From Clostridia bacterium (GTDB lineage: Bacteria > Bacillota > Clostridia > TANB77 > CAG-508): a stretch of 64,000 bases of DNA. The translations under genes were made by a program, and so were the position numbers. Under the pieces are notes generated by a model that made no database searches, had not been told where the DNA came from, and saw only the letters and a list, made by a program, of their open reading frames with translations. The stretch lies in contig JAFRCC010000004.1 of assembly GCA_017404545.1 (NCBI GenBank), positions 58,796-122,795 on the forward strand. Reading direction: 5' to 3'. Positions within the stretch are counted from its first letter, which is position 1, and the number at the start of each line of letters is the position of its first letter. Shown in pieces: positions 60,321 to 64,000 of this stretch.

Positions 60321-60411
60321 TTTTTAGATTCTTATTTCCAATATCTTATCTTTTGTTTACTTTATGGTTATTACGGATTTTATTTTTTTAGCCTATATTT
60401 TTATGTAGACT

Positions 60412-60432
60412 TTAATTTTTTGCTCCGTCCCC
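60412..60432 (-). repeat. Single GGGGACGGAGC repeat forming the 3' end of the surface-protein gene
   Basis: The minus strand reads TGGGGACGGAGCAAAAAATT, the same unit as the arms of the inverted repeat at 55433-55531. In frame it encodes the last residues (NGDGAKN) and the TAA stop of the surface protein. Confidence 0.82.
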
Positions 60433-63400
60433 ATTCTTTATAGCTTTAACACCTACAGCAATAATAGATACAACCACTAGTCCTAAAATTGTATATCCTA
60501 ATACTACATTACCAGTTTTTAATGCTAACATTATTGGTGCATCATCAATATCATCTTCTCCTGCAACATAGTTATCTGGAGTTGAATCTATATCGTGAGT
60601 TCCATAATCGTTATAATCTTTACTAATTTCCGCAGTATTTACTTTTAATCCTAAATTACTTCCTGAATTAATCCATGTTAATATAATAGAAACTTCAGCA
60701 CTATCACCTGGCTTTAATAATGTATCTTTCAACTGTTCTGTTGTAACAACATTTTCACTTATTTGAGTCCATGTTGGGTTATCCGCTGGATCAAATCTTA
60801 GGCCTTCTGGAATATAATCTTTGATTTCCTTAGCGTACCCTTCTATTTCTCCTTCGTTTGTGATACGGATTTTATATTCAAACTTAACTACGACTTTATT
60901 TATCTTACTCTTCTTTAGATCAACTTTTACTACATCTTCAGGATCATCCTCTGCGTGATGTCCTGTTTCAATCACTTTTTCTTCTCCGTCTTGAGTTACA
61001 ATGGCCTTCGTTACCCATTTTCTTAAAGCTAAGTCAAAGTATTGAACCCTTATTTTCTCAATATCTTCATCATCTTCTTCAAGCCATTCGTTTGGTGTAG
61101 AATCTCTATCTTCTCTATGATTTCCGCTTTCATCAGTTTGTTCACTAATTTGAGCTTCATTTACAAGAACTCTGTCTGATGTTGTAGGCTCTATTACTTT
61201 AAATGCAATCTTAACATCTTTATATTCAGGATTCTTCATTGTATCCTTATTAAATAAATTCATTAGATTTTGTCTCTCATCTGATTCTTTTTCTTTTGAT
61301 AAATAATTTGTAACTGCATATTCAGCATCTTTTAAGTTCGTTACAGGGTTATCATTTTTATCAACTAATACCCATTCATATTCCTTATTTATTTCGTGAT
61401 TTGGTAAATATTCTAACCCATCTGGCAAATCATCTTTTATTTGAGTTGCATAACCACTTCTACTTCCTTCGTTATAAACTCTTATTGTGTATATTACTGT
61501 ATCAGATGTATGAACAAGTACTGGTTCTTTTGTATGATTATATTCAGCAGTAGTTCCTGTTTCTTTAATTAAAGCATCTGCATTTACTTCTGGTATTCTT
61601 GATGTCACCTCTTGAGTAACACCTGTTGATCCATCTGTTACTCCTGTAATAAATTTTCTCAATGCTAAATCCATATATGTTACTTTTACGAATTCTACAT
61701 CTTCATCATCTTCTTCTAACCATTGATTTGTATGTGAATCTCTATCTTTAACAGATTCGCCATTACGATCCGCATCTTTTGAAATTTGTGCTTCATTCTT
61801 AAGAATTCCAGTGAAATTTTTTGCGCAAGCAACTTTGAATTCAACTTTTACATATTTAGAATTTGGCTTAGATAGGTTTGATTCAAATGCTCTTATTAGA
61901 TTTTCTTCTACTGATTTTTCATTTGATTTTGATAAATAATCTGAAACTACATATTTAGCTTTAGAAATATCTGTTACTTCATTGTCATTTTCATCTAACA
62001 TTTTCCATCTATAGATATCGTTTATACTTCCATCTCCAACTTCGTATGTTATAAACTCAAGACCTTCTGGAATATCATCTTTAATTAACTCAGCATATCC
62101 ATCTACTGTTCCTTCATTAAATACTTCTAATGTATATGTTACTACATCACCAACAGATACAAGTACTGGCTCCTTTGTATGTGTATATGTAGCTGTTGAG
62201 CTTGTTCCGTCCTTCAATGAACTTACATTTACTCTAGGCTCTCTTTCGTATATAGCATCATCTTCAGATGTATTTAATAGTGCTTTTCCATTAACTTCTG
62301 TAATGTATTTTCTTAATGCTAAATCAAATATATTAACAATTAATTTTTCAAAATCATCATCATCTTCTTGTCCTGGAACATAATCATTCCTATTATCTGT
62401 TAATTCATTTTCCTTGTAATTTTGCATCTTTTCAGAGTCTTCTGGTATCTCGGCACCTGGAGTTGTATGAGAATCCCTATCAATTGTCTCAGAAGTTCTA
62501 TCATTTGCTTTACTCAAGCTTATCTCTGCAATATTTGTAAGCACTGTTCCTGGTGCAACCTTGCTAGAAATTTTACATTTAATTTCAATTTCTTTATAAT
62601 CTAGATTTCCACTTGATGAATCTAGAGCTCTAATTAAGTTGTTCTTAGCGTTGAATCTATCATTATCTGGATTATTATCTTTTGATAAATATGTTGTTTT
62701 TACTGTTCTTAATGATTTATCATTTATATCTAATGTCCAACCTCTCTCTGCATTAAACTCATCGTTTACAAACTCTAGTCCCTCTGGAAGATGATCTGTA
62801 ATTTCTTCTGCATATCCATCTATTTCACCTTCATTATATACTCTGAGTGTAAATATTACTTCTTGCTCAGTGTATACACCTACATGATTTTTAACATGTC
62901 CATAATGAGCGGTTGTATTATTACCGTTAAATAATTCATCATCTTTATCTACAAAAGGAATTCTATCTTTTGTTTGATCTTGTGTAATTTTTGCTTCATT
63001 GCTATCACTATACTCTACGCTTGTAATTGACTTTCTAAGAGCTAGATCAAAGTATTCATTTTTAGCTACAATATTTATTGATTTATCTTCATTACTTATA
63101 CTAACCAAATTGTGATTGTTGTTGTCAATAAGTTCTACCGATTCAACTACAAATTTTTCATCTGTATATGACTCATTTATTCCTGTTGTAACTTTAATTT
63201 TTATTGCTTCATCCAATAGCATGTATCCTTCTGGAGCCTTTGTTTCTTCCAAAATAATAGTATATGTCTCTTCTCTGAAGATATTTACATCTTTAATAAC
63301 AAGTTCACCATCAATTGTAATTTTTCCTGGAGCAATTTCATTTCCATTTTTATCAAATAGTTCATATTTTTCACCATCTTTTTCTGCACTAATTTTGAAT

Positions 63401-64000
63401 TCTGCTCCATTTAGATTTTTATTAGTATAACTATCTAATTTATCAATAATAATATCATATGAACCTCTTTCGGTTGAATACGTGTTCTTAATTTTTATTG
63501 TCTTGTTACCGCTTTCATCTGTAGAAACATCATAAGCTGTAAAATATCCATCTACAATATCTTCTTTAACTATGTATTCAATTTCTACTCTATCAGAATT
63601 TACCATTTTATATTTTGGCAATCCTTCCCATTTATGTTTCCATTCGTTTAGTTCACTTAGGTATATACTTGGTCCACATGGAATTCCATCTGCATATGGA
63701 GTTATCATTACACTGCTTGGTCTTCTGTTATTTTCATTATTATTGTCATCCCATATTTTTTCTACTGAAATGTCTACATTTTCTGGAACATAAGTATTTG
63801 TTATTTCTATCTTCTTTATTCCATTTTCTGTTGTTGTTGTATATTTTTCTTCATATCCATCTGGTACTGTTTCTTTTACTTCATATTTTACTTCTCCGTT
63901 TGCTTCTATTCCATCTTTATACTTTTTAAGTCCACTCCATACATATCTCCAATTATTATATGCTTCACTTAAGTATACGCTTGGTCCATATGGTATTCCA
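60412..64000 (-). CDS. Very large repeat-containing cell-surface protein, 5' end outside the window
   Basis: The frame is open to the window edge, so at least ~1195 residues are present and the signal peptide is not seen. The first part has Cna-B-like domains, each with a CGPSIYLSEL/YGPSVYLSEA-type segment ending in KIKNTY/EITNTY (two seen). Then four large units of ~215-240 residues follow, each opening with (F/M)DLALRK (near 63036, 62311, 61661 and 61025). Units contain EVFNEGTVDGYAELIKDDIP and YLSK motifs, with acidic linkers (EEDDEDVE). The C-terminus is LALKTGNVVLG, one membrane helix and a short basic tail. Sorting-signal-like but without LPXTG. The last codons come from a dispersed repeat. 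Confidence 0.85.
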   Translation of the reverse strand, partial: GIPYGPSVYLSEAYNNWRYVWSGLKKYKDGIEANGEVKYEVKETVPDGYEEKYTTTTENGIKKIEITNTYVPENVDISVEKIWDDNNNENNRRPSSVMITPYADGIPCGPSIYLSELNEWKHKWEGLPKYKMVNSDRVEIEYIVKEDIVDGYFTAYDVSTDESGNKTIKIKNTYSTERGSYDIIIDKLDSYTNKNLNGAEFKISAEKDGEKYELFDKNGNEIAPGKITIDGELVIKDVNIFREETYTIILEETKAPEGYMLLDEAIKIKVTTGINESYTDEKFVVESVELIDNNNHNLVSISNEDKSINIVAKNEYFDLALRKSITSVEYSDSNEAKITQDQTKDRIPFVDKDDELFNGNNTTAHYGHVKNHVGVYTEQEVIFTLRVYNEGEIDGYAEEITDHLPEGLEFVNDEFNAERGWTLDINDKSLRTVKTTYLSKDNNPDNDRFNAKNNLIRALDSSSGNLDYKEIEIKCKISSKVAPGTVLTNIAEISLSKANDRTSETIDRDSHTTPGAEIPEDSEKMQNYKENELTDNRNDYVPGQEDDDDFEKLIVNIFDLALRKYITEVNGKALLNTSEDDAIYEREPRVNVSSLKDGTSSTATYTHTKEPVLVSVGDVVTYTLEVFNEGTVDGYAELIKDDIPEGLEFITYEVGDGSINDIYRWKMLDENDNEVTDISKAKYVVSDYLSKSNEKSVEENLIRAFESNLSKPNSKYVKVEFKVACAKNFTGILKNEAQISKDADRNGESVKDRDSHTNQWLEEDDEDVEFVKVTYMDLALRKFITGVTDGSTGVTQEVTSRIPEVNADALIKETGTTAEYNHTKEPVLVHTSDTVIYTIRVYNEGSRSGYATQIKDDLPDGLEYLPNHEINKEYEWVLVDKNDNPVTNLKDAEYAVTNYLSKEKESDERQNLMNLFNKDTMKNPEYKDVKIAFKVIEPTTSDRVLVNEAQISEQTDESGNHREDRDSTPNEWLEEDDEDIEKIRVQYFDLALRKWVTKAIVTQDGEEKVIETGHHAEDDPEDVVKVDLKKSKINKVVVKFEYKIRITNEGEIEGYAKEIKDYIPEGLRFDPADNPTWTQISENVVTTEQLKDTLLKPGDSAEVSIILTWINSGSNLGLKVNTAEISKDYNDYGTHDIDSTPDNYVAGEDDIDDAPIMLALKTGNVVLGYTILGLVVVSIIAVGVKAIKNGDGAKN

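Noticed and set aside
1..64000. Prophage, integrated conjugative element or intact insertion sequence
   Set aside because: No integrase, transposase, terminase, capsid or conjugation gene was found. The mobile-looking sequences are all short and non-coding.

Overview
The window looks like chromosomal DNA of a low-GC (about 30 % by eye), endospore-forming member of the Clostridia, probably an uncultured gut lineage. Three things support this: AT-rich codon use with AGGAGG-type ribosome sites and TTGACA/TATAAT promoters; a division and cell-wall (dcw) cluster with a MurE of the meso-diaminopimelate type; and sporulation-type genes (a SpoIVFA/SpoIVFB-like pair and a YyaC-like protein). No prophage, CRISPR array or intact transposase gene was seen.

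Layout. 1-3.2 kb (+): the 3' end of an NFACT/RqcH gene, an NfeD-SPFH pair and a small XRE regulator. 3.2-7.7 kb (-): comM, dprA, yraN, rsmA and a sortase. 8.1-20.5 kb: the dcw region. mraZ, rsmH, an ftsL-like gene, a PASTA PBP, murE, mraY, ftsW and murG lie on the minus strand, and a second PASTA PBP sits convergently at the far end. murD and murF are absent from the cluster; a murF with a membrane N-terminus lies at 55.5 kb beside ddl. 20.8-26.7 kb: two overlapping small genes of unusual composition, then a TetR-controlled MMPL transporter with a secreted repeat-protein partner. 26.7-29.2 kb: the sporulation-type cluster. 29.4-35.2 kb: tsf, rpsB, asd, lysC, hslO, dtd. 35.3-39.8 kb: a T-box-controlled aspS, two small genes and asnS. 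39.9-49 kb: a putative metallopeptidase, another small gene, an AlkD-like gene, a broken acetyltransferase, DUF3137-LemA, pepV, pdp, rnhB and a pilin-like protein. 49-55.5 kb: htrA, tRNA-Lys with a tandem repeat fused to its 3' end, a coiled-coil gene, mecA, an M23 peptidase, an NMN-adenylyltransferase-like gene and ddl. 55.5-64 kb: murF, a hydrolase, a Sel1-repeat protein, a YugP-type metalloprotease and the 3' part of a very large repeat-containing surface protein.

Much of the window serves cell-envelope construction: precursor synthesis (asd, lysC, ddl, murE, murF, mraY, murG), polymerisation and division (ftsW, two PBPs, ftsL, mraZ), remodelling (two M23 peptidases) and surface display (sortase, surface protein). 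The most unusual content is non-coding or orphan. It comprises a family of mobile-looking ~195-bp elements whose core is flipped relative to its arms in one copy, a 40-bp palindrome family at gene ends, a second repeat family that supplies the last codons of the surface-protein gene, a 176/177-bp tandem repeat carrying copies of the tRNA-Lys 3' end, and six short genes with much higher GC than their surroundings, mostly in self-contained promoter-gene-terminator units.
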